DNA from: an uncultured delta proteobacterium
GTDB lineage: Bacteria > Myxococcota_A > Polyangia > Polyangiales > JADJMO01
NCBI GenBank assembly: GCA_903923175.1
Contig: CAIXWQ010000726.1
Span: 1-42,675 of the forward strand
Length of the DNA stretch: 42,675 nucleotides
Reading direction: 5' to 3'
Shown: piece after piece, positions 17,871 to 26,878 of the stretch
Layout of the letters: every line of letters starts with the position of its first letter
How positions within the stretch are numbered: the first letter of the stretch is position 1
Made by a program: the position numbers and the translations under genes
Notes under the pieces: model-generated
Databases searched by the model: none
Told to the model about the DNA's origin: nothing
Seen by the model: the letters and a program-made list of their open reading frames with translations, nothing else

Positions 17871-18905
17871 TCAGCGCGCGTCGCGGGCGCCGACGACGCG
17901 GTTGCGGCCGCCCTTCTTGGCCTGGTAGAGCCGCTCGTCCGCGCGCGCGAGGAGCGACTCGACGCTGGCCGGCCCCTGCGCGCCGAGCTCGGCGTGGAGC
18001 TCCTGGAGCCCGGCCACGCCGAGGCTCGCGCTGACCGGGATGAGCGTCCCCTGCCACGAGATCGAGAGGCGCTCGATCTCGCCGCGCAGCCGCTCGGCGA
18101 ACGCGGTCGCCCCGGGCTCGTCGACGCCGCGCGTGAGCAGCACGAACTCCTCGCCGCCGATGCGCGCGAAGAGGACGTCGACGCGGATCACCTCGGAGAG
18201 GCGCGTGACGAGCGCCTTGAGCACGGCGTCGCCCGCGGGGTGCCCCCACCCGTCGTTGATCCGCTTGAAGTGATCGATGTCGAGGATGATCAGCGAGAGC
18301 TGCGCGCCGTGGCGGAGCGCGTGCGCGACCTCGGCGCGCGCGCGGTCGTCGAAGAACTTGCGGTTGTGCGCGCCGGTGAGCGCGTCTCGCACGGCCCCCT
18401 CGTAGAGCTGGCGCTGCAGCCGCGACTCGTTCTCGTCGAGGAAGGCGAACCGCATCACGACGTGGGTGCCGATGCGCACGCGGTCGCCCGGCTGCAGCGC
18501 GTGGAACCGGACGCGGACGTCCTCGCCGCCGTCCTGCTGGAGGAAGGTGCCGTTGGTGCTGCCGAGATCCTCGAGCACGTACTCTCCGCCCTGGCGGACG
18601 ATCCGCGCGTGCTTGCGGGAGACGCCGTCGCTGTCGAGGTACAGGTCGCTCTCGCGCCCTCGCCCGATCGAGATCTCGTCGCCCTCGAGCGCGTAGACCT
18701 CGCCCGCGCTCGGCCCGGCGATCGCCGTCAGGTGGGGCGCGCGGGCGGCCACCGGCGCGATCGCCGAAGGGAGACGCCCGTCCACGGCGAGGTTGGTGGT
18801 GCGCGTCTGCTCGAAGTCCTCGCCGCCCCAGCCGACCAGCTCCGGCGGGCGGCTCGAGGGCCGTTGAGCGACGGGACGCTTCGGCTCCGGGGGGCGTGAC
18901 GCCAT
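17871..18905 (-). CDS. FHA-domain diguanylate cyclase (FHA-GGDEF)
   Basis: FHA: ISIGRGRESDLYLDSDGVSRKHARIVRQGGEYVLEDLGSTNGTFL. GGDEF: DALTGAHNRKFF...ILDIDHFKRINDGWGHPAGDAVLK...ARIGGEEFVLL. Start chosen at MASRPPEPKRP (ATG 18905). Confidence 0.93.
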   Translation of the reverse strand: MASRPPEPKRPVAQRPSSRPPELVGWGGEDFEQTRTTNLAVDGRLPSAIAPVAARAPHLTAIAGPSAGEVYALEGDEISIGRGRESDLYLDSDGVSRKHARIVRQGGEYVLEDLGSTNGTFLQQDGGEDVRVRFHALQPGDRVRIGTHVVMRFAFLDENESRLQRQLYEGAVRDALTGAHNRKFFDDRARAEVAHALRHGAQLSLIILDIDHFKRINDGWGHPAGDAVLKALVTRLSEVIRVDVLFARIGGEEFVLLTRGVDEPGATAFAERLRGEIERLSISWQGTLIPVSASLGVAGLQELHAELGAQGPASVESLLARADERLYQAKKGGRNRVVGARDAR

Positions 18906-18989
18906 CGAACGCGCGAGGGTACGCCAGGGCACCGGCGAGCGTCGAGGCGCCACGCGGGCGCGCGCGACGCCGGGGCCCCGGGCGCAGGC

Positions 18990-19748
18990 TCAGCCGCGCG
19001 ACTCGTACACGTTGAGCGCGGGGAGCTCGATGGCGGTCAGGAATCCGCCGCTGCCGCAGCCCGTGTCGATGCCGATGACGTTCTCGCCGGCCCAGAGATC
19101 GGTGGGATCGTCGGGGGTGTACTGGGAGAGCTCCTGCGGCAGGCACTCGGTGGTGGTGTGCCCGAAGACGACGCGCTTGCCGCGGTAGCCGAGGAAGAAC
19201 TCCTCCGTGCGCAGCCACAGGAGCGGCGTCTTGTCGGCGAGCTCGGAGGGGTGCGACCAGCGGCCGCTCTCGTGCTTGGTGAGCCCGGCGTGCACGTAGA
19301 TCGCGTGCTCGTCCTCGTAGAAGTAGGGGAGCTCGCCCAGCCAATCGAGCACGTCCATGGGGAAGAACGAGCCGGTGCGCAGGGGCTGGAGCTCCTCGCG
19401 TTTGGGCTGTTCGTCCTCGACCGGGAGCGGACCGCCGAGGTACGAGCGGAGCGTCGCGAGGCAGCCGTTGCCGGGCGGATCCACGAAGGCGTTCCAGCCG
19501 TTGGAGACGACCTTGAGCCATGCGTCCTCGTGGTTGCCGCGCAGGGCGACGACCTTCGCGGGGGTCTGCGCCGGCAGCCCGGTGCGCACGTAGTCGAGCA
19601 CCTGCGCGGACTGGGGACCGCGGTCGAGGTAATCGCCGACGAAGACGATGGTGTCGCCGGCGTCGAGCTCGGGAAAGCTGCCGAGGAGGGCGAAGAGCTG
19701 CTGGAGCTCGCCGTGGACGTCGCCGATGGCGAAGGTGCGATTGGCCAT
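18990..19748 (-). CDS. PPP-family metallophosphatase (serine/threonine protein phosphatase-like)
   Basis: FAIGDVHGELQQL (GDxHG), VFVGDYLDRGPQS (GDxxDRG), VVALRGNHEDAW (GNHE). Start MANRTFAIGD at 19748. Confidence 0.92.
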   Translation of the reverse strand: MANRTFAIGDVHGELQQLFALLGSFPELDAGDTIVFVGDYLDRGPQSAQVLDYVRTGLPAQTPAKVVALRGNHEDAWLKVVSNGWNAFVDPPGNGCLATLRSYLGGPLPVEDEQPKREELQPLRTGSFFPMDVLDWLGELPYFYEDEHAIYVHAGLTKHESGRWSHPSELADKTPLLWLRTEEFFLGYRGKRVVFGHTTTECLPQELSQYTPDDPTDLWAGENVIGIDTGCGSGGFLTAIELPALNVYESRG

Positions 19749-19845
19749 TCTCGCGGGGAGCATACGCGAGGCGCGGTCGCAGGGCGGGCGCGTCCGTGTC
19801 CGACCGCGCGAACCGCTGCGGCGGGCGAGCGGGGCGCGCGGTACG

Positions 19846-20715
19846 ATGGCGCGCATGAATGCCCGCTGGCGGTGGTCGCTGCTCCCGGTTCTGCTGGGCA
19901 CTGTCTCCTGCAGCTCGTCGAGCTCGCCCGGCGCAGGCTCGTCCGACGGCGGGGAGGACGCGAGCGTGACCGACTCGGCCACGGCGGCCGACGCGAGCAG
20001 CGAGGTCGCGCCCGACGTCGGCGCGGAGGCCTCGGACGGGCCGACCGACGTCGCGCAGGACGTCGCGCCCGACGTTTCGCCGACCGCGTGCGGTGCTGCG
20101 AGCGCGTGCGACCCGCTCAGCGCGCGGGGGTGCGGGGGCGCGAAGCCGGCGTGCGACGTAGACAAGGGGGTCACTGCCTGCCGCGCCGCCGGCACGGCCA
20201 GCCGCGGTCAGGCGTGCGATCTCGCGACGGGGCCCGCCTGCGCGGCGGGGCTCCGCTGCGACACGACCGGCACCGCGACGTCGGGGCTCTGCCGAGCGTA
20301 CTGCTGCGGCAACGCCGACTGCGTCGAGCCGGGGACGAGCTGCCAGCTGACGATCGGGCTCGGCGCACTCGGGCTGTGCACGCTGCACGCGGGCACGTAC
20401 CTCCCCGCCTTCTGCGGCGTGCTGGGCCCCGTGGGCTGCGATCCGTTCTCGGGCGCGGGGTGCGACGCGAGCTCCTCGCTCTGCGGGTCGCCCGGCGGAG
20501 GCTCGCCGCTCGCCTGCGCCGGCTTCAGCACGCTCCTCACCGAGGGGGCCTCGTGCGGCCCCGCCGTGGCGGGGAGCTGCCCGCTCGGGACGACCTGCGC
20601 GCTCGGCCCCCGCGCCTGCCGTCGCTGGTGCTGCAGCGACGGCGACTGCGACGGCGGCTTCAGCTGCATCAGCATCGACACCGCCAACCTCGGCAGCCTC
20701 GGCTTCTGCGACTGA
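19846..20715 (+). CDS. Cysteine-rich lipoprotein with two homologous 13-Cys repeats
   Basis: MNARWRWSLLPVLLGTVSCSSSSS lipobox, Asp/Ala/Ser linker, then CDPLSARGC...CCGNADC...LGALGLC and CDPFSGAGC...CCSDGDC...LGSLGFC. Confidence 0.85.
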   Translation: MARMNARWRWSLLPVLLGTVSCSSSSSPGAGSSDGGEDASVTDSATAADASSEVAPDVGAEASDGPTDVAQDVAPDVSPTACGAASACDPLSARGCGGAKPACDVDKGVTACRAAGTASRGQACDLATGPACAAGLRCDTTGTATSGLCRAYCCGNADCVEPGTSCQLTIGLGALGLCTLHAGTYLPAFCGVLGPVGCDPFSGAGCDASSSLCGSPGGGSPLACAGFSTLLTEGASCGPAVAGSCPLGTTCALGPRACRRWCCSDGDCDGGFSCISIDTANLGSLGFCD

Positions 20716-20740
20716 CCGAGCACGAGGCCTCGGCGAGCGA

Positions 20741-21406
20741 TCACCCCGCGAGCGCCACGACCTTCTCGACGAGCCGCTCGATCCCGGCCGCGGCCTCCGA
20801 GATCCGATGCGCGAGCATGTACGCGGGGGTCGAGACGATCCGGTTCTCCGCGTCGAGCTCGATCTCCGCGACGCCGCGCGCGACGTGCCTCGCCCCCATC
20901 TGCTCGATCGCGGCGGCGGTCTCGGCGTCGTCGCCGATCGTGAGCCGCGGCGACACCGACGAGCCGCGGAAGATCGCCGCGGCCACCGCGGGCGCGATGC
21001 AGATGAACCCGAGCGGCTTCTGCTGGGCGTGCACCTCGCGGACGAGCCGCGCGACCTCGGGGTGCACCTCCGCGCGCGCGCCCGCGCTCGCGAAGTCCGA
21101 GAGGTTGGTCGCCGCGCCGAAGCCGCCAGGGAGGATCAGGCCGTCGAGCTCGCGCGCGTGGACCGTGGCCGCGTCGCGGATCTTGCCCCGCGCGATGCGC
21201 GCCGCCTCGTGCAGCACGTTGCGGTGCTCGCCTTCGCGCGGCTTGCCCGTGAGGTGATCGACGACCTTGCGCTGCTCGACGTTCGGCGCGAGGCAGACCG
21301 CCTCGACGCCGAGCCGGTCGAGCGCGAGCAGCGTGAGGACCGCCTCGTGGATCTCGCTGCCGTCGTGCACCCCGCATCCCGAGAGCAGCACACCGATCTT
21401 CTTCAT
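20741..21406 (-). CDS. elbB: Isoprenoid biosynthesis glyoxalase ElbB (DJ-1/PfpI superfamily)
   Basis: MKKIGVLLSGCGVHDGSEIHEAVLTLLALDRLGVEAVCLAPN...RNVLHEAARIARGKIRD...LDGLILPGGFGAATNLSDFA...KPLGFICIAPAVAAAIF. Confidence 0.94.
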   Translation of the reverse strand: MKKIGVLLSGCGVHDGSEIHEAVLTLLALDRLGVEAVCLAPNVEQRKVVDHLTGKPREGEHRNVLHEAARIARGKIRDAATVHARELDGLILPGGFGAATNLSDFASAGARAEVHPEVARLVREVHAQQKPLGFICIAPAVAAAIFRGSSVSPRLTIGDDAETAAAIEQMGARHVARGVAEIELDAENRIVSTPAYMLAHRISEAAAGIERLVEKVVALAG

Positions 21407-21529
21407 GGCGCGACCTCCCGCGGGGGCGCGCGTCGCGCGCTCCGACCCGCTCCGGACGAACGAGAGAATACCACCGCGCCCTGGCCGAAGCGCCGTTGAA
21501 TTGCGGCGCTCGCGCCCTACTTTGAGCGC

Positions 21530-22891
21530 GTGGCCCAGCTCGCACGCCTCTCGTCCGCGCAGCTCGTCGCGCGGCTCCTCGACGAGCCCGAGCTCGTCAC
21601 CGTGGTGCAGGCGCTCGACCCCCCCGTGCTGCGCGCGCTGGTCGAGCACGTGGGGCTCGAGGACGCCGGCGAGCTCGTCGCGCTCGCCACCTCCGCGCAG
21701 CTCGAGCGCATCTTCGACGACGACCTCTGGCACGCCGCGCGCCCCGGCGAGGACGAGCGCTTCGACCCCAAGCGCTTCGCGCTCTGGCTGGAGGTCCTGA
21801 TGGGCGCCGGCGAGGCTCGAGCGGTGGAGCGGGTCGCGGCGATGGACGAGGACCTCCTCGCGCTCGGCCTCTCGAATCAGGTCCTCGTGATCGACATCGA
21901 CGCCCTCGCGACCTCGGTCTCCGAGTCGAGCGACGACGACTACGTGCAGCTCGAGAAGACGCTCGAAGGGTGCCTCTACGAGGAGCTCGAGGAGTTCCGC
22001 GTGATCGCCCGCGACGCCTCGACCTGGGATCCGATCGTGAACCTCCTGGTGGCGCTCGATCGCGATCACCACGACCTGCTCCGGCGGCTCCTCGAGCGCT
22101 GCTGCGCGATCGCGGCCGAGCACATCGAGGAGAACGGCGGGCTCTACGAGGTGCTCACGTCGGCGGAGATGCTCGAGTCCGACGTGGCCTTCGATCGCGA
22201 GCAGCGGCGCGAGCGCGAGGGGTTCGTCGCCCCCTCGGCCGCGGCGGCCTTCCTGCGGCTGGCGCGCGTGACGCCGCTCGCCGACCTGCTCGCGGACCGC
22301 GCCGCCGACCCGCTGACCAAGGCCCACTTCCGCGCCGCGCCAAGCGTGACGAGCGCGACGAGCGCGACGAGCGCGACGAGCGGTTCGCGCGCGTCCGGCA
22401 GCGCGCTGCCGACCATCGCACGCGCGGCCCCCACGGCGAAGGTGCAGGCCTTCCTGCGGGAGCTGCGCGCGGCGGGCGTGCTCGAAGCGCCGGCCTCGCC
22501 GCGACGTCGCCTCTCTGCGAGCACGGACGCGACGCGAGCCACGCTGCGCCGCGCGATGGAAGGGCTGCGAGCCGATCCGCCGGCGCTCGGACGAGCGCTC
22601 GACGAGCTCGCGTACCTCGTGAACGTGCTGTTCGCCGCGCACGGTGGAGAGGGGCGCGGGCTGCGCGCGATCGAGGTGAGCGAGATCGTGACCTTCGTGT
22701 GCGAGCGCGGGCTCGAGCGGCTCCTCGGGCGCAAAGGGCCGACCGACGAGCACCTCGCGGCCACGCTGGCCGAGCGCGGCGTGGTGCTCGCGTTCCGCGT
22801 GGGCTGGCACCTCGTGGGCGGCGACGACTGGAGCGCCAAGGGGCTGCGCGCGGTCGCCAAGGCCGCGAAGAAGGCGCGCAGGCCGGCGTGA
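21530..22891 (+). CDS. Hypothetical protein resembling the DUF6178 family
   Basis: GTG start; LARLSSAQLVARLLDEPELVTVVQALDPPVLRALVEHVGLEDAGELVALATSAQLERIFDDDLW...FDPKRFALWLEVLMGAGEARAVERVAAMDEDLLALGLSNQVLV. Family name recalled, not searched. Confidence 0.8.
   Translation: MAQLARLSSAQLVARLLDEPELVTVVQALDPPVLRALVEHVGLEDAGELVALATSAQLERIFDDDLWHAARPGEDERFDPKRFALWLEVLMGAGEARAVERVAAMDEDLLALGLSNQVLVIDIDALATSVSESSDDDYVQLEKTLEGCLYEELEEFRVIARDASTWDPIVNLLVALDRDHHDLLRRLLERCCAIAAEHIEENGGLYEVLTSAEMLESDVAFDREQRREREGFVAPSAAAAFLRLARVTPLADLLADRAADPLTKAHFRAAPSVTSATSATSATSGSRASGSALPTIARAAPTAKVQAFLRELRAAGVLEAPASPRRRLSASTDATRATLRRAMEGLRADPPALGRALDELAYLVNVLFAAHGGEGRGLRAIEVSEIVTFVCERGLERLLGRKGPTDEHLAATLAERGVVLAFRVGWHLVGGDDWSAKGLRAVAKAAKKARRPA
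22348..22383 (+). repeat. 9-bp tandem repeat (gacgagcgc x4, last copy imperfect)
   Basis: gacgagcgc gacgagcgc gacgagcgc gacgagcgg, encoding SATSATSATSG within the DUF6178-like CDS. Confidence 0.9.
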
Positions 22892-22904
22892 ACGCGGGTC
22901 GCGC

Positions 22905-23795
22905 TCAACCGATGCGCTCGAGCTCCACGTCCGCGCCCTCGTCACGGAGGCGCCGCAGCGAGGTCGCGATCGCCTCGTCTCCGACGTCGATCCCGAGCGC
23001 GCGTCGCCCCGCGCGGACCGCCGCGACCAGGCTGGTTCCGCTGCCGCAGTACGGATCGAGCACGAGCTCGCCCGCGCGCGTGTGGGCGCGCACCAGCGGT
23101 TCGAGGAGCGCGAGCGGCTTCTGCGTCGGGTAGCCCGTGCGCTCCTTCGCCATGTTGTTGATCGCCGCGACGTCCCACACGTCGGCGAGCGAGCGCGCCC
23201 CCTCGGCGAGGTCGTCGAGGGCGGGCGGCCCCACGAACACGTCGAGCTGCTTCTTCGACTGGCCGCGCATGCGCACCGAGCGCGCGGCGATGCGCGGCGC
23301 GACGAAGGTCCAGGCGCTCCCCTTGGTGTACCAGAGGATGGTGTCGTGCTTGCGCGGGTAGGCGCGCGACGAGCTGCCGCCGAGCCCGTAGGTCCAGATG
23401 ATCTCGTTGCGGAAGCCAGCCCGCGGAGCCCCGCCGCGCGGATCGCGATCGCCGACGCCGAACAGGTCGTCGAGCGCGACCGCGACGAGGTGCGCGATGC
23501 GCGCGTCGAGGTGCACCAGCACGGAGCCATCCTCGGCGAGCAGCTCGCGCACGAGCGCGAGTCGGGCCACCACCGACTCGACCAGCGCCGAGCGCCCGCC
23601 CGCCCAGCGGTCGTCGTAGGCGCCGAAATCGCGGCCGGTGCCGAACGGCGGATCGAGGTAGGCGAGCGCGACGCTCCCGCGCGCGCGGCCGTCCTCGACC
23701 AGCGCGCGAAGGCCGGCGAGGTTGTCGCCGTGGAGCAGTCGGGCCCGCGCGGTCACGGCCGACTCATCGCCGCGCAGGCGTGCGTCCGCAAGCAC
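22905..23795 (-). CDS. DNA methyltransferase, beta class (N6-adenine/N4-cytosine type)
   Basis: Motif IV LAYLDPPFGTGRDF precedes TRD; then TGYPTQKPLALLEPLV and motif I ELVLDPYCGSGTSLVAA (order IV-TRD-I). GTG start at 23795. Confidence 0.92.
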   Translation of the reverse strand: MLADARLRGDESAVTARARLLHGDNLAGLRALVEDGRARGSVALAYLDPPFGTGRDFGAYDDRWAGGRSALVESVVARLALVRELLAEDGSVLVHLDARIAHLVAVALDDLFGVGDRDPRGGAPRAGFRNEIIWTYGLGGSSSRAYPRKHDTILWYTKGSAWTFVAPRIAARSVRMRGQSKKQLDVFVGPPALDDLAEGARSLADVWDVAAINNMAKERTGYPTQKPLALLEPLVRAHTRAGELVLDPYCGSGTSLVAAVRAGRRALGIDVGDEAIATSLRRLRDEGADVELERIG

Positions 23796-23852
23796 GCTGT
23801 GATAGCTCGTCTCGCGAGAACCGGCGGGATCGCCCGGCGAGAAGCACGAGAC

Positions 23853-24881
23853 ATGGGTCAAGCGCTCGGGGCATCCAGCACAACCGGTGGACAGGCGCGC
23901 GGCGGGCGCGGGCGTCGCGTCGCCGCGGCCGTGCTCTTCGGGCTCGTCCCGCTCGCCGGGGTCGCGGAGCTGGTGGCCGGCGAGCGCCAGCACGCAGCGA
24001 TCGCGCCCTGGACCGACTGGACCCGCGCCGCCGACGCCGCGAAGGCCGCCCGCCGGCCCGGCGACGCCATCATCGTCGCGCCACGCTGGGCCGGCTCGCT
24101 CGGCCGCATGGCGCTCGACGCCCAGCGCATCACGCTCGGCAAGCCCCTGGACGACGGCATCGACGTGCGCCTCGCCGCCCGCTCGGGGCTCGAGACGTAT
24201 CGCCGCGCGATCGAGCTCTCGATCCGCGGCAAGGACGACCCCGACGTGAAGGGCTGGCGCCTGCTGTCCGAGCAGCGCTTCGGGCTCGTGTCGGTGCGCA
24301 CGCTCGAGAACCCCGCGCCGCAGCGGCTCGTGCGCGATCTCGCCGACGAGATCGACGCCACCGCGACCGTGTACCGCGCCTCGCCGCTCGGCGCACGCGA
24401 TCCGTGCCGCTGGGAGGTGGGCGCCAACCCCGGGATGGCCTCGCTCGCCAACGGCCCGCGCCCGCCGAGCGACCGCTGGTTCTGCTCTCCGTGGGATCCG
24501 GGTTGGACGACCGTCGGCACGACGGTGATCACGGATCTGAGCTACACGCCCCGTCGCTGCATCTGGATGCACCCGAACGCCGAGCTGATCACGACCGTCG
24601 AGCTGCCGCCGCGGCCGATCGGCGGCAAGGTCGTCGGTCACATCGGGCTGCACGCATTCCACGAGCGCGAGCTGAAGGGCGCGCCGGTGTTCGCGCGCGT
24701 CAGCATCGGCGGCCAGAAGATCGTCGAGGTGCGGCACGCCGACGGCGACGGCTGGCTCCGCTTCGAAGGCGCGACGCCGACGCTCGCGGGGCAGAAGCTC
24801 CCGGTGAAGCTCGAGGTCTGGGCCGAGGCGGGCAAGGCCCAGTTCCGCACGGCCTGCATGGCCGTCGAGCTGCGCGAGTAG
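23853..24881 (+). CDS. Membrane-anchored/exported protein of unknown function
   Basis: MGQALGASSTTGGQARGGRGRRVAAAVLFGLVPLAGVAELVAG (N-terminal TM) plus soluble domain; 11 nt upstream of the GT39-like gene. Confidence 0.82.
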   Translation: MGQALGASSTTGGQARGGRGRRVAAAVLFGLVPLAGVAELVAGERQHAAIAPWTDWTRAADAAKAARRPGDAIIVAPRWAGSLGRMALDAQRITLGKPLDDGIDVRLAARSGLETYRRAIELSIRGKDDPDVKGWRLLSEQRFGLVSVRTLENPAPQRLVRDLADEIDATATVYRASPLGARDPCRWEVGANPGMASLANGPRPPSDRWFCSPWDPGWTTVGTTVITDLSYTPRRCIWMHPNAELITTVELPPRPIGGKVVGHIGLHAFHERELKGAPVFARVSIGGQKIVEVRHADGDGWLRFEGATPTLAGQKLPVKLEVWAEAGKAQFRTACMAVELRE

Positions 24882-24892
24882 AGGGGCGCACG

Positions 24893-26878
24893 ATGATCCG
24901 ACTGCTCGTCGTCGTCTCGATCTGCGCCTTCGTGCTCGCCCTCGTGGGCGGCGCGACGGGGAGCTTCGCCGACGGCTTCTTCGTGCCGCTCGGCAAGCCC
25001 GGCGCGCGCAAGCACGGCAAGCTCGGCCCCACGTGGGCCGACCACGCGCTCGGGCTCTCGATCGCCACGGCGTTCATCGCGATCGTGCTCGCGAGCGCGC
25101 ACACGCTCGGGTTCATGCGCGACGAGGGGATGTACTTCGACGCGTCGAAATCCTACGCGGCGTGGTTCGAGAAGCTGCTGTCGAAGAACCCCGCCGACCG
25201 CGCCTGGGCCATGGAGCGACCGAACTCCGACTCGCTCTGGCAGCCGAACTCGGAGCACCCGTCGCTGATGAAGTCGGGCTTCGCGCTGAGCTGGATCTAC
25301 CTGTGGAAGACCTGGCCGAACGGCCTCGTCGAGCTGCTCTCGCGGGTCTGGATCACCAAGCCCCTCGCCTGGCTCGTCGCCGCGATCGGCGCGCGCGCGC
25401 CCAAGCTCTTCGTCGAGGAGAGCGCCGCGTTCCGCTTCCCCGGCATGGTCGCCGGCGGGCTCATCCTCTATCTGACGTATCTCTTCGGCGCCGAAGCGCG
25501 CGGCCGCGCGGCCGGGCTGTGCGCCGCGCTGTTCTACGCCGCCCTGCCGCGCCCGTTCTTCGACGCGCACCTGGCGGGCTTCGACGCCGCCGCCGCGCTC
25601 GCCTGGCTCGCGGTCGCGTACGCCTACTGGCGCGGGCTGAGAGACCGAGGGTGGGCCGTGGCGGCCGGCGTCGTGTGGGGGCTCGCGCTCCTCACGAAGC
25701 ACAACTCGTGGTTCCTCCCCGTCGTCTTCATCGCGCACTACGCGTGGGTCGCCTACGACGTCCTGCGCGGTCGACCGGGCGCGAACCCGACGCTCGCCGG
25801 GCGCGCGAAGAAGCTGCCGATCCCCTGGCCGTTCCTCTTCATGGGGATGCTCGGTCCGGCCATCTTCATGTATGGCTGGCCTCGCGTCTGGTACGACACC
25901 TGGGCGCGCGTCGACTGGTACTTCTCGTTCCACGCGCACCACGACTATTACAACCTCGAGTACCTGCATCAGACGTACTTCCAGCCCCCGCAGCCGATCA
26001 CGCTGCCCGTCGTGCTGGTCCTCGCGACGGTCCCCGCGGCGATCCTGTTCGCCGCGGCGGTGGCGGCGGGCGAGCGCTGGCGGGCGCTGCTCTCGCCCCT
26101 GCTCCCCTCGCGACGCCTCCCCGCGATCGAGCTCGAGCAGGACGCGACGACGGTCGCCGGCGCGCTGGCCGACGGCCGCACCGTCGAGGATCCGCGGCGC
26201 ACGTCGTTCTTCTGGTTCTTCAACATGGTGCTGCCGATCGCATTGATCTCGCACCCGAAGGTCCCCCACTTCGGCGGCACCAAGCACTGGCACCCCGCGT
26301 ATCCGTTCATCTGCCTGTTCGCCGGCGCGGGGATCGTCCTCGCCGCCGAGCGGCTCGCGGCGCTCGCCACGCGCGCCTCGCGAGCGACGCCACCGCGCTG
26401 GCTCGTGTACGTGCTCGCCGGCGTGACGTTCGGCCTCGTCTTCACCCCTGCGGCGCTGGAGACCGCGCGCTCGCACCCGCACGGCCTCACGCACTACACG
26501 CCGCTCGTGGGCGGGCCCGCGGGCGGCGCCGATCTCGGCCTCATGCGCGGCTTCTGGGGCTACGAGACGGGTGCGCTCGTCGACTGGCTGAACACCCACC
26601 TGCCGAACGGCGGCCGCGTGTACCCGAACGACACGTTCTGGTCGTCGTTCGAGCAGCTGAAGGTCGACGGGCGACTGCACGCGAACATCGAGCAAGAGTG
26701 GGGGAGCGCGAGCTCCTGCGACGTCGCGGTGGTCGAGCACGAGCAGCACATGGACGAGTGCGAGCACCAGATCTGGATGGTCTTCGGCACGGTCACGCCG
26801 GCCTACGTCGTCACGCTCGACGGCGTTCCCGCGCTGACCGTGTACGTGAACCCGAAGAGCCAGCGCTTCGTGCCGTAG
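24893..26878 (+). CDS. Multi-pass membrane glycosyltransferase, GT39/PMT-like
   Basis: Many TM segments; GFMRDEGMYFDASKSYAAWF acidic first-loop motif; RFPGMVAGGLILYLTYLFGAEARGRAAGLCAALFYAALPRPFFDAHLAGFD typical of GT-C enzymes. Confidence 0.87.
   Translation: MIRLLVVVSICAFVLALVGGATGSFADGFFVPLGKPGARKHGKLGPTWADHALGLSIATAFIAIVLASAHTLGFMRDEGMYFDASKSYAAWFEKLLSKNPADRAWAMERPNSDSLWQPNSEHPSLMKSGFALSWIYLWKTWPNGLVELLSRVWITKPLAWLVAAIGARAPKLFVEESAAFRFPGMVAGGLILYLTYLFGAEARGRAAGLCAALFYAALPRPFFDAHLAGFDAAAALAWLAVAYAYWRGLRDRGWAVAAGVVWGLALLTKHNSWFLPVVFIAHYAWVAYDVLRGRPGANPTLAGRAKKLPIPWPFLFMGMLGPAIFMYGWPRVWYDTWARVDWYFSFHAHHDYYNLEYLHQTYFQPPQPITLPVVLVLATVPAAILFAAAVAAGERWRALLSPLLPSRRLPAIELEQDATTVAGALADGRTVEDPRRTSFFWFFNMVLPIALISHPKVPHFGGTKHWHPAYPFICLFAGAGIVLAAERLAALATRASRATPPRWLVYVLAGVTFGLVFTPAALETARSHPHGLTHYTPLVGGPAGGADLGLMRGFWGYETGALVDWLNTHLPNGGRVYPNDTFWSSFEQLKVDGRLHANIEQEWGSASSCDVAVVEHEQHMDECEHQIWMVFGTVTPAYVVTLDGVPALTVYVNPKSQRFVP

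Noticed and set aside
23796-24737. Extended N-terminus of the DNA methyltransferase ORF
   Set aside because: This part is antisense to the 23853-24881 gene; methyltransferase homology begins near GTG 23795.
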